Translations under genes and position numbers: made by a program | Assembly: GCA_901538445.1 (NCBI GenBank) | Contig: LR594584.1 | Location: 3,071,586 to 3,135,585 of the forward strand | DNA: 64,000 nucleotides | Source: Gemmataceae bacterium | GTDB lineage: Bacteria; Planctomycetota; Planctomycetia; Gemmatales; Gemmataceae | Direction: 5' to 3' | Notes under the pieces: generated by a model | Told to the model about the DNA's origin: nothing | Seen by the model: the letters and a program-made list of their open reading frames with translations, nothing else | Database searches by the model: none | Shown here: piece after piece, positions 47,001 to 56,771 of the stretch | Position numbering within the stretch: the stretch's first letter is position 1 | Layout of the letters: the number at the start of each line of letters is the position of its first letter

Positions 47001-47238
47001 GGCCGATCCCGGGAGCGGTGACGGTCCGTGTCACCACCGGTATCGGCCCTCTCGACGCCCCAACTTGCACAAATTACCCGGCTCGCCCTCGCCGCCGCGT
47101 CCCGCGTCGAACGCAAACGGAACACTCGCGCGAACCCCGCCCCGGCACCGCGCGTCGCGCCCGAGAGTGCTCGCGGGTCGTCCGAAAGCCACTACAATTC
47201 CGTCTGAACCACCCGTTTGCGCAGGGAGCGGAGTCGCG

Positions 47239-48747
47239 ATGGCCGAGCCGTACAAGATCGTCGTCGGGCTGGAAGTTCACGTCCAGTTGCTCACCAAGAC
47301 GAAGCTGTTCTGCGGGTGCCTGAACAAGTTCGGGCTGCCGCCCAACTCGGCAACGTGCCCGGTGTGCCTCGGGCTGCCCGGCTCGCTCCCGGTCATGAAC
47401 GAGCACGCCTTCCGGCTCGCGCTGCGGGCCGCCCTCGCGCTGAACTGCCAGATTGCGTCGCACCCCGGACAGGCTCCCGGGTTTACGAAGTGGGACCGCA
47501 AGAACTACTACTACCCCGACCTGCCGAAGAACTTCCAGGTCTCGCAGTACGACCTCCCGTTCAGCCACGACGGTTGGCTCGAAATCAACGTCGCCAAGGA
47601 CGCCAAGAAGGACTACACCGCCAAGCGCATCGGCATCATCCGCGCGCACCTGGAGGAAGACGCCGGGAAGAACCTGCACGACGAGTCCGGCAAGGGCCGC
47701 GACACGCTCGTCGACCTCAACCGCACCGGCACCCCGCTGCTCGAGATCGTCTCGCAGCCGGACATGAACACGCCGGAAGAAGCGATCGCGTACCTCGAGG
47801 AGATCCGCCTGCTGCTCCGCGAGATCGGTGTGTCCGACTGCGAGATGCAGGAGGGGTCCTTGCGGTGCGACGCCAACGTCAACATCCACATCCCGAAGGC
47901 CGACGAGCCGAAGGGGTACGTCGCGACGCCCCTCGTGGAAGTCAAGAACTTGAACAGCTTCCGCGGCGTCGGCCGGGCGATCGCCTACGAAGCGCAGCGG
48001 CACTACGAGGAGTACCAGAAGGACACGGCCGGCAACTTCCGCTTCGGGAAGATGCTGAAGACGACCGCCGGGTGGGACGACGCGAAAGGCCGCACACAGG
48101 TGCAGCGCCACAAAGAAGAGGCGGCCGACTACCGTTACTTCCCCGAGCCGGACCTCGTGCCGGTCGTCGTCACCGCGGAACTGATCGAGCAGGTGAAGGC
48201 CGAGACCGGCGAGCTGCCGTCGGCGCAGCGCACGCGGCTCCAGACGCAGTACGGGCTGACGCCCTACGACGCGCAGGTGCTCACCGCGAAGGGCCGGCCG
48301 ACCGTGGCGTACTTCGAGGCGCTCACGAAGGCCGTCGGCGACGGCAAGACCGCCGCGAACCGCATGAGCGACCTCGTCTACCCGGCGCTCACGGAGCGGA
48401 AGGAAGAGATCGAGGCGTTCCCGATCGACGCTGCCGGGTTCGCGAAGTTTTTGAAGAAAGGGCCGGCCAACTCACAGGACCGCCGCGACGTGTTCAAGGT
48501 CATGTTGGAGCGGAACCTCGGTGTGGAAGACGCAATGATCATCGCGGGCATCCGAGAATTCGACGAGGACGCACTCCGGGCCGCGGCGGCGGCCGCGGTG
48601 GCCGCGAACCCGAAGGCCGTCGCCGACTTCAAGAAGGGCAAGGACGCGGCGAAGATGTCGATCGTCGGCGCGGTGATGAAGGCCAACAAGGGCGCGCCGA
48701 ACGACGTCGTCCGGCGCCTGGTGGAAGAGGAACTCGCCAAGGTGTGA
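47239..48747 (+). CDS. gatB: Aspartyl/glutamyl-tRNA amidotransferase subunit B
   Basis: A 502-residue GatB, which with GatA and GatC converts Glu-tRNA(Gln) or Asp-tRNA(Asn) to the amide form. Signature segments: YKIVVGLEVHVQLLTKTKLF, CPVCLGLPGSLPVMN, DLPKNFQVSQYDLP, DLNRTGTPLLEIVSQPD and the YQKDTAGNFRFGKML region. The C-terminal YqeY-like tail (VKKFKKGKDAAKMSIVGAVM-like) binds tRNA. Length agrees with the family. gatA and gatC are not adjacent. Confidence 0.95.
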   Translation: MAEPYKIVVGLEVHVQLLTKTKLFCGCLNKFGLPPNSATCPVCLGLPGSLPVMNEHAFRLALRAALALNCQIASHPGQAPGFTKWDRKNYYYPDLPKNFQVSQYDLPFSHDGWLEINVAKDAKKDYTAKRIGIIRAHLEEDAGKNLHDESGKGRDTLVDLNRTGTPLLEIVSQPDMNTPEEAIAYLEEIRLLLREIGVSDCEMQEGSLRCDANVNIHIPKADEPKGYVATPLVEVKNLNSFRGVGRAIAYEAQRHYEEYQKDTAGNFRFGKMLKTTAGWDDAKGRTQVQRHKEEAADYRYFPEPDLVPVVVTAELIEQVKAETGELPSAQRTRLQTQYGLTPYDAQVLTAKGRPTVAYFEALTKAVGDGKTAANRMSDLVYPALTERKEEIEAFPIDAAGFAKFLKKGPANSQDRRDVFKVMLERNLGVEDAMIIAGIREFDEDALRAAAAAAVAANPKAVADFKKGKDAAKMSIVGAVMKANKGAPNDVVRRLVEEELAKV

Positions 48748-48757
48748 AGCGCACCTT

Positions 48758-48794
48758 GTCTGGTGGCACAGGCCCGAGGCCTGTGCCACCAGAC
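48758..48794. terminator. Strong bidirectional hairpin terminator
   Basis: Two 17-base arms (GTCTGGTGGCACAGGCC and complement) with a CGA loop, between gatB and the convergent gene at 48803. Confidence 0.7.
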
Positions 48795-48802
48795 ACTGAG
48801 AA

Positions 48803-49471
48803 TCATGCCAGCTCGCGGCGGCCGCGGCGGGCGACCCAGAGCCCGCCGAACACCACCGCCAGCGCTCCGGCGAGACCCGCGACCCACGCTCCGCCCTTCG
48901 GGGCGTAGGCCGACGGTGCGGCGTCCTCGTCGCCGGTGTCGCACCCGGGCGGGGGCGGCGTGTTCGGGTCGGCAGCCTCCTTCGTCAGCACGACCCCTTC
49001 CTTCGGATCGATCTTCTCGAGCTTGTACTCCAGGACCACTTCCTTCCGCGGGTCGCCCTCCTTGATGTTGGTGCTGGCCCCGCCCGCGATCACGGTCTTC
49101 GACTTGACGAGCCCGGCGACCTTCCCGGTGGCGACGGCTTCGAGGAACTCCTTCTCGGTGGCATACTCCTTCGCAGCGTCCTTTGGCACGGCCACCAACT
49201 CGAACTTCCGCGACACCGAGGCGCCCGCGCTCGTGGTGAGGGTCAGCGGGGTCTTCGCGTCGAGCTTCGCGGGCCGCGCCGTGCGGGACTTCGTGCCGGT
49301 GACGAACGCGTCCTCAACGACGAACAGGGCGTAGTCAGGGAACGCGGCCGCGGTCGCGATCTTGTGCGAGAGCGGGACGCTCTTGAACCCCTTTGGGATT
49401 GGTGGGGCGATGTCGGCGAGGGCCGTACCCGCCAGGAGAAGAGCCGCCGCAAGGGTCGCCGTCCGCACCAT
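48803..49471 (-). CDS. Secreted or membrane-anchored protein with C-terminal sorting-like tail
   Basis: A 222-residue protein with signal peptide (MVRTATLAAALLLAGTALAD), ATG preceded by AAGGAGCAG. The mature region is a beta domain (KFELVAVPKDAAKEYATEKE). Near the C-terminus a CDTGDEDAAPSAYAP stretch precedes a hydrophobic helix (WVAGLAGALAVVFGGLWVA) and basic RRGRRELA, the layout of a sortase- or archaeosortase-like anchored planctomycete protein. Function unknown. Confidence 0.6.
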   Translation of the reverse strand: MVRTATLAAALLLAGTALADIAPPIPKGFKSVPLSHKIATAAAFPDYALFVVEDAFVTGTKSRTARPAKLDAKTPLTLTTSAGASVSRKFELVAVPKDAAKEYATEKEFLEAVATGKVAGLVKSKTVIAGGASTNIKEGDPRKEVVLEYKLEKIDPKEGVVLTKEAADPNTPPPPGCDTGDEDAAPSAYAPKGGAWVAGLAGALAVVFGGLWVARRGRRELA

Positions 49472-49718
49472 GTCCTGCTCCTTGTGTGAATCCACAATCG
49501 GGGAAGTCGCCGGTCGTCAATATAGACGAGTTCCGTGGGCCATGCGTTGCGGCGATTTTGCGCCGCCGCATAACCGGCTGATTCCCCTTAATCGGCATAA
49601 GAGTTATATTCATTGGAATGATCACTCTTGCGGCACGTCCCATGCACCCGTCAGTCGGTTGCCTCGCGTGGGCCTGCTCTCGGACCAGCACGCACCCCAA
49701 CCCCATTCGGAGACGAGC

Positions 49719-50099
49719 ATGCCCCGAGTAGTCATTGCGCTGTGTGCCCTTGGCCTCTGCGTGCCGGTAGCCGCAGCGGACGTGGTCAAGCTCCCGAAGG
49801 ACTCGTGCGAAAAGCCGTGTCTGGCGTGCGCCAACGAGTGCCTCGGGTGCATGAAGCACTGCAAGGAACACAAGCTGGAGGACACGGCCCGGATGTGCGA
49901 GATCTGCCACCACTCGTGCCTGGCGTGCGCGCTGGCGGTCGGGAACAAGAACTCGGAGGCGTGGCAACTGTGCGAGTCGTGCGAGAAGACGTGCCTCGCG
50001 TGCGCCGCGATGTGCGCGAAGGGGCAAAGTGACCAGATGAAGAAGTGTGCCGCGGCGTGTCGCGAGTGCGCGAAGGCGTGCGCCGACGCCAGGAAGTAA
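49719..50099 (+). CDS. Copper-storage-like four-helix bundle protein
   Basis: A 126-residue protein with signal peptide (MPRVVIALCALGLCVPVAAA). The mature part is a Cys-rich helical bundle with regularly spaced cysteines: CEKPCLACANECLGCMKHC, CEICHHSCLACALA, CESCEKTCLACAAMCAKG, CAAACRECAKACADA. This is the pattern of Csp/DUF326 proteins, which bind many Cu(I) ions inside the bundle. The signal sequence suggests an exported Csp1-type protein. A less GC-rich upstream region (about 49,545-49,625) likely carries its promoter; no copper regulator is visible. Confidence 0.8.
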   Translation: MPRVVIALCALGLCVPVAAADVVKLPKDSCEKPCLACANECLGCMKHCKEHKLEDTARMCEICHHSCLACALAVGNKNSEAWQLCESCEKTCLACAAMCAKGQSDQMKKCAAACRECAKACADARK

Positions 50100-50117
50100 C
50101 CTCCCCCCTAGACACCA

Positions 50118-50162
50118 AACGGGAGCGTGCGGCGACCTTCGAGGTCGCCGCACGCTCCCGTT
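50118..50162. terminator. Bidirectional hairpin terminator
   Basis: Arms AACGGGAGCGTGCGGCGACC and complement around TTCGA, between the convergent copper-protein gene (50099) and the TIGR03000 gene (50176). Confidence 0.65.
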
Positions 50163-50175
50163 AGCTCTGCGCCGA

Positions 50176-50781
50176 TCAGCGTGCGCTGGCAGCGGTGACG
50201 CCGCCACCCCGCGGGGCCAGCGTGACGGTCGCCTTCTCCCCAGCGCGAACCACGACCCGCTCCGTGACCCGCTCGGTCTTCCCGTCGCGGACCACCTCGG
50301 CCGACAGTTCGTACGCGTAGTCGGTGCCCCGCTCCAGGGCGGGCGTGGTGAACATCCGCACCGCACCAGTGCCGGCCGCGGGGGTGCCGTTGAAGGTCAG
50401 CTTCGCGTCGGCCGGCAGGTTCACCGTGACCGTGCCCTGGGCGCAGTTGCTGCCGTCGCCGCCGCACGGCACCCCGCGGTTGACCGGGGGCGGGGTCCAC
50501 ACCCCGTGGGTCATCGGGTACGGCCCGAGGTTGGCGTAGGTCGCGAACCCGCCGCCGGACATCCAGTTCGCGTACGGCCCGTGGCTGTAGTTGTAGTTCG
50601 CGAACCACGGGTACTGCCACGCGTAGTAGTACGTGTTCGTGTACCACCCCGGCGGGCACATCGCGGGGAACGCCGCGGTCTGCGGCGTCGGCCCCTTGGG
50701 GATGTAGTCCCAGGCGAGCCCGCGCTGCCCGGCCCCGACCAGCCCGACAAACACCATGAGCACCAGGAGAAACTTTCGCAC
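50176..50781 (-). CDS. TIGR03000 domain secreted protein
   Basis: A 201-residue protein with signal peptide (MRKFLLVLMVFVGLVGAGQR). An aromatic/Asn/Gly-rich part (YTNTYYYAWQYPWFANYNYS) precedes the TIGR03000 beta domain: TVTVNLPADAKLTFNGTPA, RMFTTPALERGTDYAYELSA and a final VRAGEKATVTLA. The domain is nearly restricted to planctomycetes and occurs in exported proteins of unknown role. Confidence 0.8.
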   Translation of the reverse strand: MRKFLLVLMVFVGLVGAGQRGLAWDYIPKGPTPQTAAFPAMCPPGWYTNTYYYAWQYPWFANYNYSHGPYANWMSGGGFATYANLGPYPMTHGVWTPPPVNRGVPCGGDGSNCAQGTVTVNLPADAKLTFNGTPAAGTGAVRMFTTPALERGTDYAYELSAEVVRDGKTERVTERVVVRAGEKATVTLAPRGGGVTAASAR

Positions 50782-51007
50782 AGCATTCCCTCCCGCACCG
50801 TGATCGAACCCCTACACCCGACTTTACCTTCGCACTCTGCCGAAGTAACCCGAATCAGCCAAATCACCCTGATTCGCACCGCCCGAGGGAGCGATTGTCC
50901 GGGATGGGCCGAGGACGCCGCGGGGGCGAACTGGACCGCGCGGGGATTTTCTTTTTCCGCTCGCGTCCCGGGCGGCATTACCCGGTGAACGAACCCCGGA
51001 GGTCAGC

Positions 51008-52771
51008 ATGTCGCGTGGACCGCTCGGCAGCCTCGCCCGGTTGATCCAGCGGGGGGACGATTCGTCCGCGACCGACCGGCAGCTCCTGGAGGCGTTCGCC
51101 GCCGGGGACCGCGCGACCGCGTTCGGCCGACTCGTCGACCGCCACGGGCCGATGGTCCTCGGCGTGTGCCGGCGGGTGCTGGGCAACGCGACCGACGCGG
51201 ACGACGCGTTCCAGGCGACGTTCCTCGTCCTCGCCCGGCAGGCGGCCGCCCGCGGGTGGCGCGAGTCGGTCGCGAACTATCTCTACGGGGTCGCGTTCCG
51301 GACCGCGCTGCGGGCGCGCGTGCGGGCCGCGCGCCGGCGGCACCACGAGGCCCGCACCCCGCCCCGTTCTGCCGCGCCGCCCGACGACCGCGTCAGCGTC
51401 GCGGAACTCCGCGGTGCGGTGGACGAGGAGGTGAACCGGCTCCCCGAGAAGTTGCGGGTGCCGGTGGTGCTGTGCTGCCTGCACGACCGCACGGTCGAGG
51501 AGGCGGCCGCGGCACTCGGGCTCCCGGCCACGACCGTGAAGGGCCGGCTCCAGCAGGGCCGCGACGCGCTCCGCGACCGGCTCGCGCGTCGCGGGTTCAC
51601 GCTCGGGGTCGGGGTGGTCGCCGCTCTCGTCCCGGGGGCGGCCGCCACGGTGCCACCCGACCTCGCAACGCAAACAGTCCACCTGGCGACGACCGGCACC
51701 GCACCGGCCGCCGTCGCCGCTCTCACCGATCTGGAGTTCGCCATGCTGTTCTGGAAGAAGTTGAAGGCGGCCGCTGTCGCACTGGTCGCGATGGCCGCGA
51801 CCGGGGCGGGCGTTGCCGTGGCCTTGGCTCCGCCTGTGCCGCCGATCGCTCCGCCGACGGCCCCGGTCGCGGCGCGTGCCCCGGTCCCCAAGGCGGTACA
51901 GGCCCCGGAGGCTCCCGTGAAGACGTCCGCACCGGCCGAGAAGGACGGCTTGACCGTCGTGGTGCGCCCCACCAAGGCGGCGTTCGCGGTCGGCGAGCGG
52001 CCGATGTTCGACGTCACGTTCAGCAACACGTCGGACAAGGTGTTCCGGATTCACAACCTGGAGATCGCCACGAACGCCTGGGTGGTCAACAAGGCCGACG
52101 GCTCCGGGGCGTGGACCGTGGGGCCGTTCGGCGACGCCTCGCGGTTGCGGGAGATCGACGTGCGGCTCGACCCGGACAAGGGGCCGCTGCGGGTCGCGTT
52201 CACCTACACCACACTCGTGCGCAGCCCGTTCGTGTGGGCGGGGGTTCAGACGGCCCCGCCGAAGCCGCTCGAGGCCCTCCCCGCCGGGCGGTACACGGCC
52301 GCGGTGCGGCTCACCCTGCGGGCGCCAAACGGCGAGAACCCGACCTCGTACTGGAGCGGCGAACTGGAGAGCAAGCCGGTCGAGTTCACGGTCGCCGAGA
52401 AGGCGGTCGCGGTGCCGGGGCCGGTCGTGGTGACGGAGGACCCGAACGGCGGCCCCGCTACGGTGAAGCTCAAGGTCGGGGAGGCGGTCGAGGTGCGGCT
52501 GGCGAGTGACAGGAAGTTGCAGGGCTGGGAGGCAGACCCGCCGCCCGCGACGCTTGTGCCGGTCGACCCGACGCGGCGGGGGCGGTTCAGCCCGGAGCGG
52601 GGGCCGGCCGATGAGAGCGTCGGGACGTACCACTTCGCGTACACCGCCACCGCCGAGGGCACGTTCCCGCTGGAGTTCCGGCTGCTCAGCCCGAGCGGGC
52701 CGACCGTGACCGCACGGGACGCGACGAAGCTGATCCGCAAGTTCGCGGTCACGGTCGAGGTGGCGAAGTAG
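51008..52771 (+). CDS. ECF sigma factor with membrane-spanning C-terminal extension
   Basis: A 587-residue protein. Residues about 20-190 are an ECF sigma factor: region 2 AFGRLVDRHGPMVLGVCRRV and ATDADDAFQATFLVLARQA, region 4 VLCCLHDRTVEEAAAALGLP and TVKGRLQQGRDALRDRLARR. A hydrophobic segment (KLKAAAVALVAMAATGAGVA) near 253-275 probably crosses the membrane. The rest, with VVRPTKAAFAVGERPMFDVT and beta domains, would lie outside. This fusion is typical of planctomycete ECF factors and suggests direct sensing from the envelope, released by proteolysis; that mechanism is inference. Confidence 0.85.
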   Translation: MSRGPLGSLARLIQRGDDSSATDRQLLEAFAAGDRATAFGRLVDRHGPMVLGVCRRVLGNATDADDAFQATFLVLARQAAARGWRESVANYLYGVAFRTALRARVRAARRRHHEARTPPRSAAPPDDRVSVAELRGAVDEEVNRLPEKLRVPVVLCCLHDRTVEEAAAALGLPATTVKGRLQQGRDALRDRLARRGFTLGVGVVAALVPGAAATVPPDLATQTVHLATTGTAPAAVAALTDLEFAMLFWKKLKAAAVALVAMAATGAGVAVALAPPVPPIAPPTAPVAARAPVPKAVQAPEAPVKTSAPAEKDGLTVVVRPTKAAFAVGERPMFDVTFSNTSDKVFRIHNLEIATNAWVVNKADGSGAWTVGPFGDASRLREIDVRLDPDKGPLRVAFTYTTLVRSPFVWAGVQTAPPKPLEALPAGRYTAAVRLTLRAPNGENPTSYWSGELESKPVEFTVAEKAVAVPGPVVVTEDPNGGPATVKLKVGEAVEVRLASDRKLQGWEADPPPATLVPVDPTRRGRFSPERGPADESVGTYHFAYTATAEGTFPLEFRLLSPSGPTVTARDATKLIRKFAVTVEVAK

Positions 52772-52779
52772 CCTCGCGG

Positions 52780-54171
52780 TCACCCGAGGCCGAGCGGCGC
52801 GGCGGCGTCGGCGAACCGCTTCGCCGGCACGCCGGCCGCCTGGAGCATGGTGAGGTACAGCCCGGCGAGCGGCGACTTCTTGCAGTCGAGGTGCTCGCCC
52901 ATCTTAAACTGCCCGCCGCCGTGGCCGGCAACGAGGTTCGCCAGGTCGGTCGACTCGTGCCACGTGCCCATGCCGCCGCCGAAGTGGACCAGCGCGTTGT
53001 CGAGCAGGGTCGAGCCGTCGGCCTCTTGTACCGCCTTCATTTTCCCGAGAAGGTACGCGACGTGGCCGACCCGGAGGCGGTCGATCGCGGCCATCCCGAC
53101 CTGCCCGCCGGGGCCGCTGATCCCGTGCGTGTACCCGTGGTAGGCGTCGTTGAGCTTCTCCTCCTTGTACACGTCGCCCATGTGCCCGAGGACGGCCGTG
53201 GCGACGCGGGTCTGGTCGGTCTGGAGCGCCAACACCAGGACGTCGAGCATGAGGCGGACGCGGGGGCCGAAGTTGCCGGCCGCGGCCTGCGGGTTCCCGA
53301 GGTCGAGCGTCTGGCCGACGCCCGCGACCTTGGGCAGCGGCTTCACCCCGGCCGGAACGGTGGGCAGCGGGACGCCCTCCCACTTCCGCGCCTGGGCCGC
53401 ACGCTCCTCGATCTCGCGGAGCTGGGTGAGGTACTCGTCGAGCCGCTCGCGGTCCGCGGCGCCGAGTGAGCCGTGCAGCGCCTTCGTCTCGGCGACGACC
53501 GCGTCGAGCACGCTCTTCTTCTGCTGGTAGCGGGTCTCGGCCTGCGCCTTCTCGGCGGCGGTCGGGCCGCTGAACAGCCGCTGGAACACGTCCCACGGGT
53601 TCCAGTCGCACGGGACCGGCGAGCCCGTCTCGGTGTAGTTGATGGTCATGTTCCGGTCGTGCGACAGCGCGAGCGACGGGATGCGGGTGTGCTGCCCGAG
53701 GTGCCGGGCCGCGACCCGATCGACCGAGACACTGTTCCGGCTCGCGACCCCCGGCACGCGGAACAGGTCGGCCCCGGTCAGGTGGCACATCGGGTCCTGG
53801 CCGTGCCGCACGACCGTCCCGCGGGTGAACGCGCCCGGGTGGAACAGCCCGCTGAGGACCGACACGTCGGCCTTGAACGGCAAGAGCGGCTCGAGCGTCG
53901 CGAGCGGCTTCACCTCCGGGGCGATCTTTACGTTGTTCGACAGCATCGTGTCGGGTGCGAACTCCTTCGCGTCGGTCCAGTTCTTCCCGACGACCGCCGG
54001 CTTGTAGGCCGGCATGAACATGCCGCTGCCCGCGTACAGCCACACGAGCCGCACGGGCGGCTTGGCCGCCGCGGCGCGTGCGCCGGCCGGCACCATGCCC
54101 TCCAGGAACGGGAGCGACACGAACGCCCCGAGCCCCCGCAGAGCGTGCCGCCGCGTGATGCGATTCCTCAT
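52780..54171 (-). CDS. DUF1552 domain protein
   Basis: A 463-residue protein with a Tat-like signal (RNRITRRHALRGLGAFVSLP). DUF1552 markers: PVRLVWLYAGSGMFMPAYKP, HGQDPMCHLTGADLFRVPGV, NMTINYTETGSPVPCDWNP, DQTRVATAVLGHMGDVYKEE, GHGGGQFKMGEHLDCKKSPL. DUF1552 genes are expanded in planctomycetes, almost always paired with a DUF1592/1585/1588 cytochrome gene as here (29-base gap). Exported; enzyme activity unknown. Confidence 0.88.
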   Translation of the reverse strand: MRNRITRRHALRGLGAFVSLPFLEGMVPAGARAAAAKPPVRLVWLYAGSGMFMPAYKPAVVGKNWTDAKEFAPDTMLSNNVKIAPEVKPLATLEPLLPFKADVSVLSGLFHPGAFTRGTVVRHGQDPMCHLTGADLFRVPGVASRNSVSVDRVAARHLGQHTRIPSLALSHDRNMTINYTETGSPVPCDWNPWDVFQRLFSGPTAAEKAQAETRYQQKKSVLDAVVAETKALHGSLGAADRERLDEYLTQLREIEERAAQARKWEGVPLPTVPAGVKPLPKVAGVGQTLDLGNPQAAAGNFGPRVRLMLDVLVLALQTDQTRVATAVLGHMGDVYKEEKLNDAYHGYTHGISGPGGQVGMAAIDRLRVGHVAYLLGKMKAVQEADGSTLLDNALVHFGGGMGTWHESTDLANLVAGHGGGQFKMGEHLDCKKSPLAGLYLTMLQAAGVPAKRFADAAAPLGLG

Positions 54172-54200
54172 CGTCGTCCCCTTTGGGGTGGTGTGTTCGG

Positions 54201-56771
54201 TTAACGCTTCTGGAACAGCGGGCTCTCGACGAGCGCGAGGATCAGCGCCTGGAACCGGAAGCCGTCCTTGAGGGCCGCCTCGCGGACGCGGGCCAACTCG
54301 GGCTCGTCGGTCACCAGGGTGCGGCGGCCGAGCGCGTAGGTCGCGAGCTTCTCGCTGAACCCGCGGGCGAACTTGTCCCTGTTCGCCGCGAGGTACTTCT
54401 TGAGCGCCGGCACGCCCTGCCCCTCGACGCCGCCCAGGCTGAACGTGGTGTCGATCGGGAACGTCGGCAGCGGCTGGTACTGCGTGAGCTTGAGCCGCGC
54501 CCGGGTGGCGGCGAGGTTCGCGACCGGGCTCGCCGGGTCGATGTGCGGGGGCTCGCGGTCCCGCCACTCGCCGATCGCGTCGAAGTTCTCCAGCGCGAGG
54601 CCGAACGGGTCGATCCGCGCGTGGCACCCGGCGCAGTTCGGCGCGTCGCGGTGCAGCTTCAGCTTCTCGGCCGCCGTGGTGCCGGCGGTGGTGTCGGGGA
54701 GAACCCCGGCCACGTTCGGCGGCGGCGGGGGCGGCGTGCGGTTGAACAGCTTCTCCAGCACCCACACCCCGCGGCGGACCGGCGACGTGCGGCTGTTCTC
54801 GCTCGTCAGCGCCAGGAACGCAGCGGTGGTGACGAGCCCGCCGCGGCGGCCGTCCGGCAGCGCGACCTTGCGGAAGTCGCCCCCCGAGACCGGCGCGAAC
54901 CCGTCGCGCTTCACCGGGAACATCGACCACAGCGACGGCAGGTGGTAGTGGTCCGCGAGCCGGTCGTTGAGGAACGTGTAGTCGGCGTCGAGCAGGTCGA
55001 ACAGCGGCCCGTTCTCGGCCAGCAGGTGGGCGACCAGCGCCCGCGGCTCGGCCGCCATGTCCTGGCGCAACAGGCCCTGCGCGTCGAACCGCGGGTACAG
55101 GTCCGGTTCGGGCATGATCGACGCGAGCCGGTCGAGGCCGAGCCATTCGGTCGTGAACCGGTCCACGAACGCCCGCGACCGCGGGTCGGCGAGCATCCGC
55201 TTCGTTTGCGCCGCCAGCGCCGGCCGCAGCTTCCCCTCGGCCGCGAGGCGCGCCAACTGCTCGTCGGGTGGTGCGGCCCACAGGAAGTACGACAGGCGGG
55301 CAGCCAGTTCGTGGTCGGTGAGATTCCGCCCGACCGGGCCGGGCTCGACCAGGAACAGGAAGTGCGGCGACACGAGCGCCCGCTGGACCGCCAGCCGCAG
55401 TGCCTCGGCGAACCGCTTGTCCTTCGGAACCGCTTCCGGCTTCGCTTCAGCGAGTGCCGCCTCGGACTTTGCGACGAACGCGGCGAACGCGGTCAGTTCG
55501 TCGGGCTTCGCGGGCCGGCGGTAGAGCCGCGGGAGGAGCCACGCGGCGACGGCGCTGGCGTCCTTCCGCGCGATGGCGGCGGCGTTCTCGCGCTGGAACC
55601 GCGACGCCGGCCAGCCGTCGGGGAACAGCGGCCCCTCGACCTCCAGTTTGGCCTCTTCGAGGTACGGAAACGGGTACGGCGTGTCGGGGTTCTTCTTCTT
55701 CTCGGGCTCGTACACGAACCGGAGGTAGTTCCACACCGCGGTGCGGCCGTTCGCGTCCTTGTCGGTCCACTCCGGGAGCCGGAGCCCCCTGGCCCGGAGG
55801 CTGTTGTTGTCCGGGAACCCGTTGACCCAGCGGAAGTCGAGGTTCAGGTTCCCGCCGGTTGGGACGACGAGCGCGAACTCCTGCGCGAGCGCCTCGCCCT
55901 TCACCGGCGCGTCGGCCTGGAACGCGAGGAGCCCGTTGGCCCGGTACTGGAAGTTCGGGACGTACCCGGGCCGCGACGCGAGGTTCTTCGCGGCCGCCGT
56001 GAGCTTCACGCGGTAGGTGCCGGGCGGCGCGTCGAACACGACGTACAGGTGGTCGCCGACCCACTTCCCGTTGCTCACCGCGCCGCCCGGGTCGTGGCCG
56101 CGGAACGTGCTGCCGTAGTCCTTGCTCCCGAGCGCGAAGTGCCGCACCTTGCTCGGGGGCTGCGGGCCGTCGGTGAGCGCGAGCCGCGCGACCTGCTGCC
56201 CGGCGGCGAGGTACTGCTCGACCAGCACCGCGGACAGGCCGAGCCCCTCGCCGATGTTGGTGAACCCGTCCACCGCGTCGTCGGGTGGGAAGTTGTCGGC
56301 CGGTCGCACGGCGGGCAGGCCGAACACCTGCTGAACGGTTCGGTTGTACTCGTCGCGGTTGAGCCGCCGCAGCGGCCGGGGCCGCTTGGTTGCGGCGAGC
56401 GCTTCAAACGCCGTGAGCTGGTCGCGGACGCTGTCCTCGGCGGCGCGGAACTCGTCCTCGGTCGGCCGCACCTTCACCTTCTTAGGCGGCATGTCGCGCG
56501 ACGCGACCCGCTCGAGCACGGCGTGCCACGCGGCCGGGTTCGCACCGACGGAGTCGCTCTTGAGCAGGTCTTCGACGTCGAACCCGCCCTGCACGTCCTT
56601 GGAGTTGTGGCACGCGAGGCAGTGCTTCCGGGCGAATGCGGCGGCGTCCCCGAGCCCGGCCGCGCCGGTCTTCGCTTGCGGCTCGCCGCCGCTGGCGGGA
56701 ACGTGCGGGTTCCGCCCGAGCACCACGAGTGCGAGCAACAGGAGCGGGACGCAGGCGCGTGCGGCAGTCAT
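54201..56771 (-). CDS. DUF1592/DUF1588/DUF1585-type planctomycete cytochrome protein
   Basis: An 856-residue exported protein started at ATG 56771 for its signal peptide (MTAARACVPLLLLALVVLG). A c-type heme motif CLACH lies in ARKHCLACHNSKDVQGGFDV near residue 50. Then come DUF1587 (RPLRRLNRDEYNRTVQQVFG), DUF1595 (LPRLYRRPAKPDELTAFAAF), DUF1592 (VSPHFLFLVEPG, LTDHELAARLSYFLWAAPP), DUF1588 (APNCAGCHARIDPFGLALEN) and DUF1585 near the end. Paired with the DUF1552 gene. Likely an extracytoplasmic redox or carbohydrate-related complex; function undetermined. Confidence 0.9.
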   Translation of the reverse strand: MTAARACVPLLLLALVVLGRNPHVPASGGEPQAKTGAAGLGDAAAFARKHCLACHNSKDVQGGFDVEDLLKSDSVGANPAAWHAVLERVASRDMPPKKVKVRPTEDEFRAAEDSVRDQLTAFEALAATKRPRPLRRLNRDEYNRTVQQVFGLPAVRPADNFPPDDAVDGFTNIGEGLGLSAVLVEQYLAAGQQVARLALTDGPQPPSKVRHFALGSKDYGSTFRGHDPGGAVSNGKWVGDHLYVVFDAPPGTYRVKLTAAAKNLASRPGYVPNFQYRANGLLAFQADAPVKGEALAQEFALVVPTGGNLNLDFRWVNGFPDNNSLRARGLRLPEWTDKDANGRTAVWNYLRFVYEPEKKKNPDTPYPFPYLEEAKLEVEGPLFPDGWPASRFQRENAAAIARKDASAVAAWLLPRLYRRPAKPDELTAFAAFVAKSEAALAEAKPEAVPKDKRFAEALRLAVQRALVSPHFLFLVEPGPVGRNLTDHELAARLSYFLWAAPPDEQLARLAAEGKLRPALAAQTKRMLADPRSRAFVDRFTTEWLGLDRLASIMPEPDLYPRFDAQGLLRQDMAAEPRALVAHLLAENGPLFDLLDADYTFLNDRLADHYHLPSLWSMFPVKRDGFAPVSGGDFRKVALPDGRRGGLVTTAAFLALTSENSRTSPVRRGVWVLEKLFNRTPPPPPPNVAGVLPDTTAGTTAAEKLKLHRDAPNCAGCHARIDPFGLALENFDAIGEWRDREPPHIDPASPVANLAATRARLKLTQYQPLPTFPIDTTFSLGGVEGQGVPALKKYLAANRDKFARGFSEKLATYALGRRTLVTDEPELARVREAALKDGFRFQALILALVESPLFQKR

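Noticed and set aside
50930-50945. GACCGCGCGGGG in host DNA, resembling the dispersed palindrome
   Set aside because: Lacks dyad symmetry of the 12-bp core and the CTCG/CGAG arms, so not counted as a copy.
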